Of a stretch of 64,000 nucleotides of DNA, positions 35,947-45,945 are shown piece by piece. How positions within the stretch are numbered: position 1 is the stretch's first letter; every line of letters starts with the position of its first letter. Source of the DNA: Hibiscus mutabilis (lineage: Eukaryota; Streptophyta; Magnoliopsida; Malvales; Malvaceae); NCBI GenBank assembly GCA_019671005.1, contig CM033714.1, forward strand, positions 54,669,741 through 54,733,740. Reading direction: 5' to 3'. The position numbers and the translations under genes were made by a program. The notes under the pieces were generated by a model. The model saw nothing but the letters and a program-made list of their open reading frames with translations, had not been told where the DNA came from and ran no database searches.

Positions 35947-36347
35947 GCATGCTCTCCTTTCGATATTTTATTCTATTTTATTTTATTTTTTTAATTTTTT
36001 TTGAACTATTTAATTTTTATTTTTTAATTTTTTTATTACTTTCGATTATTTGTTTTTTTAGGATAGATTTTCTTTTGTTTTATCTTTCTTTAAGTTTAAG
36101 AATCCATTTACACATCTTTATTTATTTTCTTTTATTAGTTTATCTTTAATTTTAATCCTTATTTGATTTGTCTTTGAATTGTAGGAAAAGAGTTCAAGAT
36201 AAAGAGGAATTTTAATCCAAGAAGGAAAACATCTTCAATAAGGAAATTAATGGGCTGAATCTAAGGCTTATATAAAGCCTCCAACTTACCCTAATTAAAC
36301 ACCCCTTGCCGTCACCCTTCCCCTAAACCAAAACCCTTTTTCGCCTT
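35947..36347 (+). promoter_or_regulatory. T-rich spacer with acceptor-like and TATA-like signals before the env-position ORF
   Basis: Long T-rich run (35965-36180), then an acceptor-like TTTGAATTGTAG near 36172-36183 and a TATA-like CTTATATAAAGCC near 36266. After the nested LTR the leader continues with a second TATA-like TTCTATAAAACCC (37953-37965). These could serve splicing to, or an internal promoter for, the ORF that starts at 38052. This is inference from sequence only. Confidence 0.35.
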
Positions 36348-37900
36348 TGTTGCACGTAATAAGTGCTACACAAATGTGCAAGTATACACGTCGCAAGTTA
36401 TAGTATAAAAGATATCGTCTCCACAAGGATTGGTGCCACTTCAAGAATCTAGTCTCCTGCACTGTAAAAAGTAAAAACACAAATAAAGGATTATTGGAGT
36501 TTAACTAATAATTAAACTAGAAAGCAATAAAGTAAAAGAAAATATGAGATCGAATGAGAGAGAGATAGGCTAGGTTATCGTGAGTTGAGGTGTGATAGCC
36601 GATTGGATCGTTTTGGTAAAAGAGTGCACGGGAAACTCAGTTGCCGTGGCAACTTGCACAACGGGGTTGCCTTGGCAACTAATCGATGGTTGCCTGGGCA
36701 ACTACTTGGGCGTCTGGGCAGCAAACTTCAAGGTTCGGCAGAGCATTCTTCAATGGTTTCTTCATATCCCTAAGTCGAAACTCTAGCTACTTGTGCATGC
36801 CTTGATAATACATCCCTGCGTGAATCAAGGGTGAACAACAACCAATCTTGCGCTCCTCTTAGCCGTTGAAATCCTTAACTTATTCCTAAGCCGGATTAAT
36901 CTTCACCATCAATAGATTGAATAAAGATCATATTCATTCGTTTCTTGAATCTAACTCTCCTGATATTAGTTAAATAGATGTAATCACGAGATCCTCTCCC
37001 AATTCACTCGCAAACAAGAATAAGAACCAAGAATGAATAAACCTTGAAATAGAAAAGTGCAAACTCTTATTACCTAAACAAAAACCAATAGTTTCTCACA
37101 ACCACAAAACACAATAGCCATAGCCAAGTAGATTTAGTTCATGGCTAGGTTCCAAAGAAACACAAGATAAATAATCCCTAGCATGAACCCAATCGAGCAA
37201 GAAAGAAAAGGATGAAGAAGGAGGCTTGTCGAAATCCTCCTTGCTCTAGATGCTTGCCGAAAATTCTCTCCTCTTGCCCTCCTTGGACTTGTCGAAATTC
37301 CCCTCTCTTTTGCTCTCCCTCAATTGTCGAAATCTCCATCTTATTTATAGGGCTAGGCCAAAGTCCTTCTTTGAGGAGGAAGTTAAGTTCGAATTAAATT
37401 ATCCTTAAAGAATATAATTCTTTATTATAATTATATTCCTACTAGAACTTCTCCTATCTTCTTGGAATTTAATTCTTCTTTAATCTCTGCATGGAAATCA
37501 AATTCCTTTGGGTTTGGGCTTTGCTCCACATCATCTTGGGCTTGTCTAGTCATCAATTTCGACTACCATATCACCTTTTCTCTTGTCGACAATTGCCCTG
37601 GCAACTGGCTCGGCGTCTCCTTCATGCATTGCCCTGGCAACTAGCTCGGCGTCTCCTTCATGCATTGCCCTGGCAACTAGCTCGGCATCTCCTTTGGCAA
37701 ATGATCCTGCACATACACACAAAACACACCAAAGCAGCATCTTTTCCCACAAAAACTGCCAAGTTATGTAATCAAGCTCAACGATGGAAGGAAACATGGA
37801 TTAATGCATGAATGGCTAATTATGCAACTAATATGGGCCTAAGTCTAACAATAATATGAGTAAAAAGGGTAAGAAAAATAGTACTTTTGAACACTTATCA
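36348..37900 (-). mobile_element. Reverse-oriented solo LTR of the K family, nested in K
   Basis: A 1553-bp minus-strand copy of the K LTR (TGTTGCACG to CACTTATCA on plus), with near-perfect TSDs GCCTT (36343-36347) and GTCTT (37901-37905). It has no internal region, so it is a solo LTR. It sits between pol and the env-position ORF and is an inverted repeat of both K LTRs. Confidence 0.93.
37546..37740 (-). CDS. Small repeat ORF in nested K-family LTR
   Basis: Counterpart of the ORF at 28806-29000: MLLWCVLCVCAGSFAK, then the units GDAELVARAMHE twice and GDAEPVARAIVD, ending GDMVVEIDD. The frame is open despite several substitutions against the K LTRs, and an in-frame start further upstream (37797) is also open. 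Function unknown. Confidence 0.3.
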   Translation of the reverse strand: MLLWCVLCVCAGSFAKGDAELVARAMHEGDAELVARAMHEGDAEPVARAIVDKRKGDMVVEIDD

Positions 37901-38051
37901 GTCTTCCCCTAATCCCACCCACCATATTTACCACCTATCTTTTCTATAAAACCCATCACCCTTAACCTATTCCTACTTTTTATCTTGTAACTCTTTAGTT
38001 TCTTTTATTTTCTTTTATTTGTTTTTACAAAACTCACAACCAAGATCATCC

Positions 38052-39609
38052 ATGGCATCCAAAATTAAATTTTTGGTTCATCCAAGTTCCTCCAAAGAAC
38101 CAAGATACAAGAAGTTTGCTACACCGGTGGTTCAAGAAAGATTTCACTCCAAGTTTGAAAGCCGAAAGATTTATGAAGAACAAGGATTTGAATACTCCAA
38201 CTCTCATCAAGATTTCAGCCTTGAACCATTCATCTTCGAGAGGATTGCACATCAAAAGTGGCAAATCTTTTGCCATCAATCAGAACCGGGTAACATCTCA
38301 TGGGTAAGAGAATTCTATGCTCACTCACCTAACCCGGATAATCCTTATGTTTTTGTTCGTGACGAGGCCATACTCATAAGCCCCGAAAACGTCAACACCT
38401 TTTACGGGCTTTACATTGAGAAGGAAGAGCATCAAGCTTTCGTTGATCAAATCACGCCCAAGCAACTCGACAAGGTGCTTCAAGAACTCACTCAATAGGG
38501 AACTCATTGGAACGACGGTAAATACAAGGGCACGATAAATCGCCTTCGGCTTAAACCCGAGGCAAAACTACGGAATAAGTTTGTTAAAACTTCTTTAATG
38601 CCCACCACACACAATACTACCGTTGATATACCACGTCTTTTGCTCATACATTCTATTTTGCATAATCGCATCATTAACTTTGGAAAAATTATTTGTGATG
38701 AGATTTTTGTATGTAGCTCAAAAGATAAGGGTTCTCTTTTTTTCCCTTGCTTAATTTCTAATCTTTGCAAGGAGATGCATGTCCCAAGTGAGTCCACCGA
38801 TGAAAAGGCCATACCAAAGTTCGGTTGGAATCAAGCACAAATCCGAAAGCTAATGGGAGAGGCACCGGGAAAATCTTCAAGGCCTCCAATTGCCGCGAAC
38901 TCCTGCCGCCGCGGCAGCTCCTGCCGCCGCGGCAACTCCTGCCGCCCCGGCAATCCCTAATGCCCAAGCACCTAACACCCGAGCAACTCGACCATCAACC
39001 CCGGGACACTTTGAAGCACTCTTGCAACCATTGGTGAGCCACCTAAGGAAAATTGAAGACCGGCAAATAATGTTCATGCGGTACATGAATGAGCACAACA
39101 ATGTTATCACCCAAGTCATCCTAGAAAAGTACCCGGACAATCGCGTGCCGTTCCCAATCTTTCCTGCCAAGATCCTTGCCCTGGCAACCAATGAAGCAGT
39201 CGCCACGGCAACCACAACAGATGATGCCGCGGCAACCTACATCGTTCTTGCACAAGCAGATGCCCCGGCAACCAACCCTGAAGATGCCACAACAACCAAA
39301 GCTAAAGACATCCCGGCAACCACTGCAAAAGCCAAAGGTAAAGCACCTATGCCCGAATCAACTCCTACGAAATCATTTTCTGATTTTTCAGATTTGGACG
39401 AGTCCTCTATTGCACCAACAAAGACCGCACCAATTGAATCCTCCAAGCGAAAAGCCAATAACATTGATGAAGAGGACGATGAGGACAACCCCGTACGAGG
39501 ATCGATTCCACCACCGGCAACAAGAAAACAACCATCGCGTTCAAGCAAGAGAATCAAGACACCGACCAAAAGGAAACTAATCATCCACGATGACGAACTC
39601 TCGGAGTAA
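38052..39609 (+). pseudogene. Env-position ORF of element K (broken)
   Basis: ORF after pol, as in Athila elements, starting MASKIKFLVHPSSSKEPRY. The N-terminal half resembles the domain often annotated 'putative plant transposon protein' (IAHQKWQIFCHQ, WVREFYAHSPNPDNPYVFVR, VNTFYGLYIEKEEHQAF). TAG at 38496 interrupts it and the frame continues (TTVDIPRLLLIHSILHNRIINFGKII) to about 38880. There a frameshift leads into the C-terminal part 38890-39609: an Ala/Pro/Thr-rich repeat (PAAAAAPAAAAT; then several AT units), an acidic stretch (DEEDDEDNP) and a basic end (RSSKRIKTPTKRK). No signal peptide or clear membrane segment is seen, so an envelope role is not supported by this copy. Confidence 0.8.
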
Positions 39610-40455
39610 GTCCCCGTTTGCATTTTATTTTTTGTTATTTTTATTTTCCTTTAATGCATGCATTGAGGACAATGCCTCACTCGAGTTTGGGGGGGATTGT
39701 TATTAGTAGTTACCATGTTTAGTTACATTTATCTTAAGTATTACATTTAGGATACATAAATTTCTTGCCATGCCTTTAGTTGGTACAATAATTGTTTAGT
39801 TACTTCCGATGTTGACTTTGCCAATGCACTTAATTGATAGAATTTTTATTCTAGGATAACCATGGAAAAACTTAGAATTTTACTATGATGCTAAATTTGA
39901 TGAAACACTATTGTGGTTTGATTGATTTAAGGAATTCTAGTGAACTTAGGTTGATAATTAACAAATTGGGGGATTAGAATAAAAATTGGATGAATACTAG
40001 AGGTGCCCGAAATTGGCTCTAGCATGTGCTAAAAAAATTGATCACTAGAGGAGCCCGAAACTGGCTCTAGTATGTGGTAAAAAAAATTTGATCACTAGAG
40101 GTGCCCGATATCGGCTCTAGTAGAATAAAACTAAAAACAAAACACTAGAGGTGCCCAAAACTGGCTCTAGTTAAAACATGTTAAAAAGAACCCAATGAAG
40201 TAATTTCAAAACCTCTTGTTTGCATAGAATCTGAAAAATCAACTTGCACACAACTCCGCACACACTCACAAGCATTATAGTTTGATTTCGAGTAACTCCT
40301 AAGTTTTCTGAAAAATAAAAAGCCAATCATACTTTGTGCCTCGATTCTGAGAATTGAAATCAAGTTCTAAGCTAAGTTTGTGAAAATTGAAGTCTTGGCA
40401 GGTAATTATTAGTTTGCATTGCTTGAGGACAAGAAATAGTTCGAGTTTGGGGGTG
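39610..40455 (+). other. 3' untranslated region and polypurine tract of element K
   Basis: Non-coding. A PPT-like TCGAGTTTGGGGGGGATT sits at 39681-39698 and the functional-position PPT GAGTTTGGGGGTG at 40443-40455, directly before the 3' LTR. Each is preceded by a GAGGACAA word (near 39665 and 40424). Confidence 0.8.
39996..40171 (+). repeat. Four tandem units of 48-50 bp in the K 3' UTR
   Basis: Starts at 39996, 40044, 40094 and 40144. Each unit begins ACTAGAGGTGCCCGAAA (with changes) then TGGCTCTAG, so each unit is itself bounded by the inverted words CTAGAG and CTCTAG, followed by an A-rich spacer. It is too short, and its spacers too similar, to be a CRISPR array. Confidence 0.85.
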
Positions 40456-41981
40456 TGATAAGTGTTCAAAAGTACTATTTTTCTGACCCTTTTTACTCAT
40501 ATTATTGTTAGACTTAGGCTCATATTAGTTGCATAATTAGCCATTCATGCATTAATCCATGTTTCCTTCCATCGTTGAGCTTGATTACATAACTTGGTAG
40601 TTTTTGTGGGAAAAGATGTTGCTTTGGTGTGTTTTGTGTGTATGTACAGGATCACTTGCCAAAGCAAGGCTAGAGCTAGTTGCTAGGGCAATACATGAAG
40701 GATATGCCAAGCTAGTTGCCAAGGCAATGCATGAAGGAGACGCCGAGCCAGTTGCCAGGGCAATTGTCGACAAAGAACAAGGTGATATGGTAGTCGAAAT
40801 TGATGACTAGACAAGCCCAAGATGACGTGGAGCAAAGCTAAATCCCAAAGGAATTTGATTTCCATGAAGAGATTAAAGAAGAATTAAATTCCAAGAAGAT
40901 AGGAGAAGTTCTAGAAGGAATATAATTATAATAAAGAATTATATTCTTTACAGATAATTTAATTCCAACTTAACTTCCTCCTCAAAGAAGGACTTTGACC
41001 TAGCCCTATAAATTAGAGGTCATATCGTCAACTTGGAAGAGAGCAAAAGGAGAGAATTTTCGACAAGCATCTAGGGCAAGGAGATTTCAACAAGCTTCAT
41101 TCTTCATCTTTTTCTTTCTTGTTCAATTAGGTTCATGTTAGGGATTATTTATCTTGTGTTTCTTTGGAACCTAGCCATGAACTAAATCTATTTGGCTATG
41201 GTTATTGTGTTTTGTGGTTGTGAGAAACTATTGAATTTTGTTTAGGTAATAAGAGTTTGCACTTTTCTATTCAAGGTTTATTCATTCTTGGTTCTTATTC
41301 TTGTTTGCGAGTGAATTGGGAGAGGATCTCGTGACTTCATCTATTTATCTAATATCGGGAGAGTTAGATTCAAGAAACGAATGAATATGATCTTTATTCA
41401 ATCTATTGATGGTGAAGATTAATCCGGCTTAGGAATAAGTTAAGGATTTCAACAGCTAAGAGGAGCGCAAGATTGGTTGTTGTTCACCCTTGATTCACGC
41501 AGGGATATATTATCAAGGCATGCACAAGTAGCTAGAGTTTCGACTTAGGGATAAGAAGAAACCATTAAAGAACGCTCTGTCGAACCTTGAAGGTTGCTGC
41601 CCAGACGCCCAAGTAGTTGCCCAACTAGTCGCCCAGGCAACCATCGATTAGTTGCCAAGGCAACCCCGTTGTGCAAGTTGCCACGACAACTGAGTTGCCC
41701 GTGCACTCTTTTACCAAGACGATCCAATCGGCTATCACACCTCAACTCATGATAACCTGGCCTATCTCTCTCATTTTTTCTCATTTATTCTTTTACTTTA
41801 TTGCTTTCTAGATTAGTTATTAGTTAAAACTCCTATAATCTTCTATTTGTGTTTTTACTTTTTACAGTGCAAGAGACTAGATTCTTGAAGTGGCACCAAT
41901 CCCTGTGGAGACGATATCTTTTATACTATAACTTGCAACGTGTATACTTGCACATTTGCGTAGCACTTATTACGCGCAACA
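40456..41981 (+). repeat. 3' LTR of element K
   Basis: 1526 bp, TGATAAGTG to GCGCAACA, a few percent different from the 5' LTR. It has a TATA-like CCCTATAAATTAG near 41003. The following GTGTT is the TSD. Confidence 0.95.
40616..40810 (+). CDS. Small repeat ORF in K 3' LTR
   Basis: Third copy of the LTR ORF: MLLWCVLCVCTGSLAKA, then units reading ELVARAIHEGYA, KLVAKAMHEGDA, EPVARAIVD and the end GDMVVEIDD. The differences from the 5' LTR copy are mostly single-base replacements and none makes a stop. Confidence 0.3.
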   Translation: MLLWCVLCVCTGSLAKARLELVARAIHEGYAKLVAKAMHEGDAEPVARAIVDKEQGDMVVEIDD

Positions 41982-42240
41982 GTGTTCATTCCATGTTCTT
42001 TGCCCTCCTTGATGTGGAACTGATTGTATATTAGGTTGTTTTCATTTCAAGATGTTAGGTGTAGGTTCCCATTTTTTATCGAGATGCTTTAGCTGGTTTG
42101 GTGGTATTGTAGAGTTATATTCAGTTTTGTTAGTGTGTTTTAGTATTAGACGTTTATCTATGCAAGAGTTTGGTCTTTGAGGTCTTTGCAACACACTTTT
42201 TAGTGGCGTTTAAATCTATTAATAAAGTTTTTATTTTGTC
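41982..42240 (+). repeat. Repeat family L, terminal-type copy
   Basis: Resumes after K at GTGTTCATTCC, matching GGCGTTCATTCC at 28060. It ends after GGTCTTTGAGGTCTTTGC, TTTTAGTGGCGTTTAAATC and AATAAAG, like the copy split by F at 16475/26130. Confidence 0.55.
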
Positions 42241-43095
42241 GAGCAAAAATATTAGCAGCGGTGGAGAGTGGTGGTGATATAACTTGTATTAATAAGGGTG
42301 CCTAAGGATGATAATCAACAATGAAGAGCAAACAATTTAAAAGAAACACAACGAATAATTTGATATAATTTTTAAATATAAAAAGTCAAATTTATTAAAT
42401 TATTTTAAATTAAAACCAAACTGATAGAATGTATAAGTTTTAAGGACTAAAATTATTATTATTCCAAATAATATTTAACTTTAGTTTCATTTTTAACCGT
42501 AGCGATATATTGGTAATCAATCAGAAAATAACTTAAAATGTACTTATATCTTTTCTCTTTTTAACAACCCTATACCCTCTAAACTACCAACTGTTAAGAA
42601 AAATTTACATCCTTATTATATTTTTCCCATTTCTAAACTACCTCTTTATCGTATTATCCCTTCTATAAAAATATCTAAGTAACCATTATCTTTTACTTTA
42701 TTTTATTCTTGAGCATTCTAATTCAATTATAATATAGTATTTTAATTTAGTTTTAAATTGTAATAAACTAACACATATACAGACTATACTGTTTAAACTC
42801 GAATCACCTAAAAAGAATACGTCAACTTTTACCGCTAGAACAGTTATTCTAAATTCTCATAAATTTGTTCAAAAAAATCCTCATTAATTATATATAAAAA
42901 CTATCACAAATCTATATTTTAATCTATACCAATAAATATTTATCATTGAAATTAATCATTTAGCTAAAATTTTATTTTTAAAATTTAATTAAACATTCTA
43001 AGATATCGTAATAATTTTTAATAATTTTATATATGAAAATGTGAGAAATAAAAAAGTTTAGAAAAAGGGGCTGAGTTTAACGATCAACAGGTCTA
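42241..43095. other. AT-rich intergenic DNA
   Basis: No ORF of note. Apart from a tRNA-like segment at 42790-42852 nothing recognisable is seen. Confidence 0.6.
42790..42852 (-). repeat. tRNA-like / SINE-like segment
   Basis: On the minus strand CTGTTCTAGCGGTAAAAG resembles a Pol III A box region, and about 30 bp later GATTCGAGTTTAAAC resembles a B box. A similar pair is found at 46498-46560. No full cloverleaf is seen, so a SINE head or a decayed tRNA is more likely than a tRNA gene. Confidence 0.35.
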
Positions 43096-43420
43096 GAGTG
43101 CGGCTAAAAGATGACAAATTTTGATACTTGTCCTAAACTTAAACTGTTATACGTTTTGATAATATTTTAGGTTAGTTTTTTCGTGTTTTTGACAAGTATC
43201 AAAATTTATTTTGTAAGTATCAACGTTTGTCTAAACACTTAAAATGTTATCAAAAAAATTAAGTATCGATACTTGTCAAAAAATTTAAAATGTTATCAAA
43301 AAAATTAAATATCAAAACTTGTCAAAAATACACAAAAATTCAATCTAAAATATTATTAAAAAATCTAACGTTTTAAATTTTTGGACAAATTTCAAAACAT
43401 ACGGACTTTTAGCCGCCCTC
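43096..43420. mobile_element. MITE-like palindromic element, 325 bp
   Basis: Outer ends GAGTGCGGCTAAAAG and CTTTTAGCCGCCCTC are inverted with one mismatch. Inner arms (about 43157-43196 and 43319-43358) are also complementary. The interior repeats ACTTGTCAAAAA words. No clear TSD. Confidence 0.7.
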
Positions 43421-43430
43421 CAAAAAATAC

Positions 43431-43459
43431 CTCACCTCACCTCACCTCACCTCACCTCA
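43431..43459 (+). repeat. (CTCAC)n microsatellite
   Basis: About six perfect 5-bp units, CTCAC, immediately beyond the MITE-like element. Confidence 0.9.
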
Positions 43460-45336
43460 TACCTAACTAAAGAAATGAAAGGATAGAATGCGAAGTTTGA
43501 GAGGTACAAAGAAGATTTGTGGTGGGCAGTTTGTGCTCAGGGATGAAATCAGCTTAAATCTCTCATTTTTCTATTTCACCGAGGATTTTTTCTATCTTGA
43601 ACAGGACAGACTTGAATTTAATTCCTTAAATAAAAAAATATTATATATTTTTGAATTTATTAGAGGTCTATCTTGTAGTGAATTTAAATTTTTTAATATG
43701 AAACTATTGAGTAGTTTTAGTAAAATATAAAGTACTATTGTTTTAAAAATATTCGAATTCGATCAGTTTGTTTGCACGATATGTGCACATTTTTAAAAGG
43801 TTAGAAATAAATAACATTTACTTTTCTTATTATTAGGTGTAAAGATATACATTTCATTCTTTATATTTCAGATAACATGTGAAATCTAAATTCAAATTTT
43901 AAAATTTCTAAGGGAAGACTTGTTGAAGCAGACCAGACAAGAAGTAATCATAAAATTGAGGTGGAGAATAATTTGATTTTGTTCACATGGTGGCTTCATT
44001 GGAACTTTCCAAGCAACATTCAAATTTGTTGACTTTTATTTATATAATAACTCTGGTCGACTACCCTAATTTTGGAGGGTAACTTTTCCTATTTGTAGGT
44101 GTAAATGTTAATAGTGTTTAGTGGTATTGATTTAAGGATAATTATTTTATGCACAAGTGTTTGTGGAGACTTTGTTTACATAAGTGCTTTTTGTTTTAAG
44201 ATTTAGAGACTTTGTTTAGGGTTTAAAGTTTAGGAGTTTAAGTGTAGTAGTTTTAATTTAAGGGTTATTCATAAAAGTTTGGGTTTAAAGTTTATAGGTA
44301 AAAACCTAAATCTCTAACCATATTATCCTAAAACTTAAACCGTAACACTAAATCATAAATTCTAACTTTACACCTTAAATTCTAACTATGAACCCTAAAT
44401 TCTAAACCACTACACTAAAACCCTTAAACTCTAAACCCTAAATTGAGACCTTACACCCTAAAATTAAGGCGCTTGTGGAAACAAAAAAATTTCATCGCCT
44501 GTATATAGAATAATAATCATTGATTTAAATGATATTTATATAAAAACTAATTATATATAATATTTTCCTTTAAATTAATTAAAAATATATTAAATGCAAA
44601 ATTGTTAACCGGACTCAATTATTAATAGAAGCTAATAATTAATGCAATTTGCTACATTATTATAAAACAAAATTTGTTTGGTTGGTGAAATGTCAAGTAA
44701 CAAACAATAATATACCTGGAGAAGAGATTAAAAAACTCTTTGATGACAAACATTATGAAGGATATGAAGACGAGACGAGGGAAAATCTGTTTTGTCTGCT
44801 ATAATCTAAAATTAAAATGAAGATTAGGTGGTTTGATTATTCAGATTAGGTGATAGTGTGATTATCCTGGACAAATTTTTTTTGTCCTTTTTAGTATTTT
44901 TTGTGTCCTAACACTAAAAAATCAAATTATAAGCCTTAAATCTAAATTTTTAAACCCTGACCATAAGCCGTGACCTTAAACCCTAATTCTAAATCATAAA
45001 CTTATTTTTTTAATGATGAGACATAAATAGAGGCACCGAAAAGAAGTATGCTATTTCTACTTGATTATCCTTTATCGACTGTAAGATGATATGTATCATC
45101 CTTAGGTATGTGGTCCCTTGTTCAAGTAGTTTACTTGGAGACTAAACATGTATTTTAGGGAGTTAGGCCTTGCTGGTAGTATATGAATAATTCATATAAG
45201 AGAAATATGTAGTATATTGGTATATACAAAGGTAAAAGCACTTCTAAACCATTAATTCAGAGAAAGAAGAAGAGATATTAAACAAAATTGGCAAAAAGAG
45301 GGGGGCTTGAGTCATTGATTCCTTCCCCCAACCATA
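43460..45336. other. AT-rich intergenic DNA with degenerate CCCTAAA-like run
   Basis: No supported gene; the open frame at 43488-43730 lacks any family feature. 44290-44470 is full of CTAAA/CCCTAAA-like words in no regular register, common in plant intergenic DNA and not a telomere. Confidence 0.55.
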
Positions 45337-45945
45337 CTGTTTAATCGGTCGATTCGGTTAACCAACCGAACTGAACTACCAAAAATTCATTAATGAATTT
45401 TTTTATTAACCATTAACCGAACTGAAAAGTTTTTGAGATTTTTTAACCGAACCGATAAAAGTTCGGTTAATTTGGTCAGTTTTTAAATTAATCGAAATTT
45501 GTTACAAATTTTTGGGTAAATTACACAAATGGTCACTAAACTATGTTAAAATGACATTTTTAGTCATTGAACTTTCAAAAGTTATAAAACAACCATTAAA
45601 CTTATCGAACTATTACAAAATGGTCATTGATTCATTGCATGTTATAAATTATTGATAAATATTGAAAAGTTTAATGATTATTTTTTAATAATTCAATAAA
45701 TTTAATGATAATTTTGTGGTAATTTGATAAAGTTTAATGATCATTTTATAATATATCAAAAAATTTAATGATCATTTTATAATTTTTAAAAGTACAATTC
45801 GGTTCGGTCAGTTAATTCAGTTAAAATCGAAGTTTAAAAAAATTATTAACTATTAACAGACCTAACTTAAAATTAATCGACTGATACTGAAAAATATCGA
45901 TTCGACTAATTAATTCAGTTAAAATCGAAGTTTGAACCCCTAACC
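45337..45945. repeat. CGGTTAA-rich repeat with embedded GGGTAAATTACAC element
   Basis: Both flanks repeat TTCGGTTAACC / AATTCAGTTAAAATCG words. At 45524-45790 lies a segment starting GGGTAAATTACACAAATG, then GTCACTAAAC, like the end of the inverted-repeat element at 26193, followed by TTTAATGATCATTTT repeats. The matching right end is not found. Confidence 0.45.

Larger units (their letters stand above)
28646..41981 (+). mobile_element. Element K: full-length Athila-type Ty3/gypsy retrotransposon
   Basis: 13.3 kb with LTRs of 1525 and 1526 bp, TSDs GCGTT (28641-28645) and GTGTT (41982-41986, one mismatch), a PBS, gag, protease, RT, RNase H, integrase, an env-position ORF, a tandem repeat and a PPT. 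Domain order PR-RT-RH-IN is Ty3/gypsy. The PBS, the post-pol ORF and the TGATAAG...CAACA LTRs fit Athila. A reverse solo LTR (36348-37900) of the same family is nested inside. Every ORF has stops or frameshifts, so the copy is dead. It lies in repeat family L. Confidence 0.95.

Noticed and set aside
38052..39609. A true envelope glycoprotein in element K
   Set aside because: No signal peptide, no clear membrane segment and no cysteine pattern seen. The position alone does not support it.
39996..40171. Regularly spaced repeats that could suggest a CRISPR array
   Set aside because: Plant nuclear context, only four units, spacers alike and A-rich. It is a tandem repeat in a retrotransposon 3' UTR.
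43488..43730. 80-codon frame after the CTCAC microsatellite
   Set aside because: No recognised motif, AT-driven composition, no promoter or neighbour support.
44290..44470. CCCTAAA-like words as an interstitial telomere
   Set aside because: The words are irregular, mixed with TCTAAA/CTAAC variants and not tandem. Common in AT-rich plant intergenic DNA.
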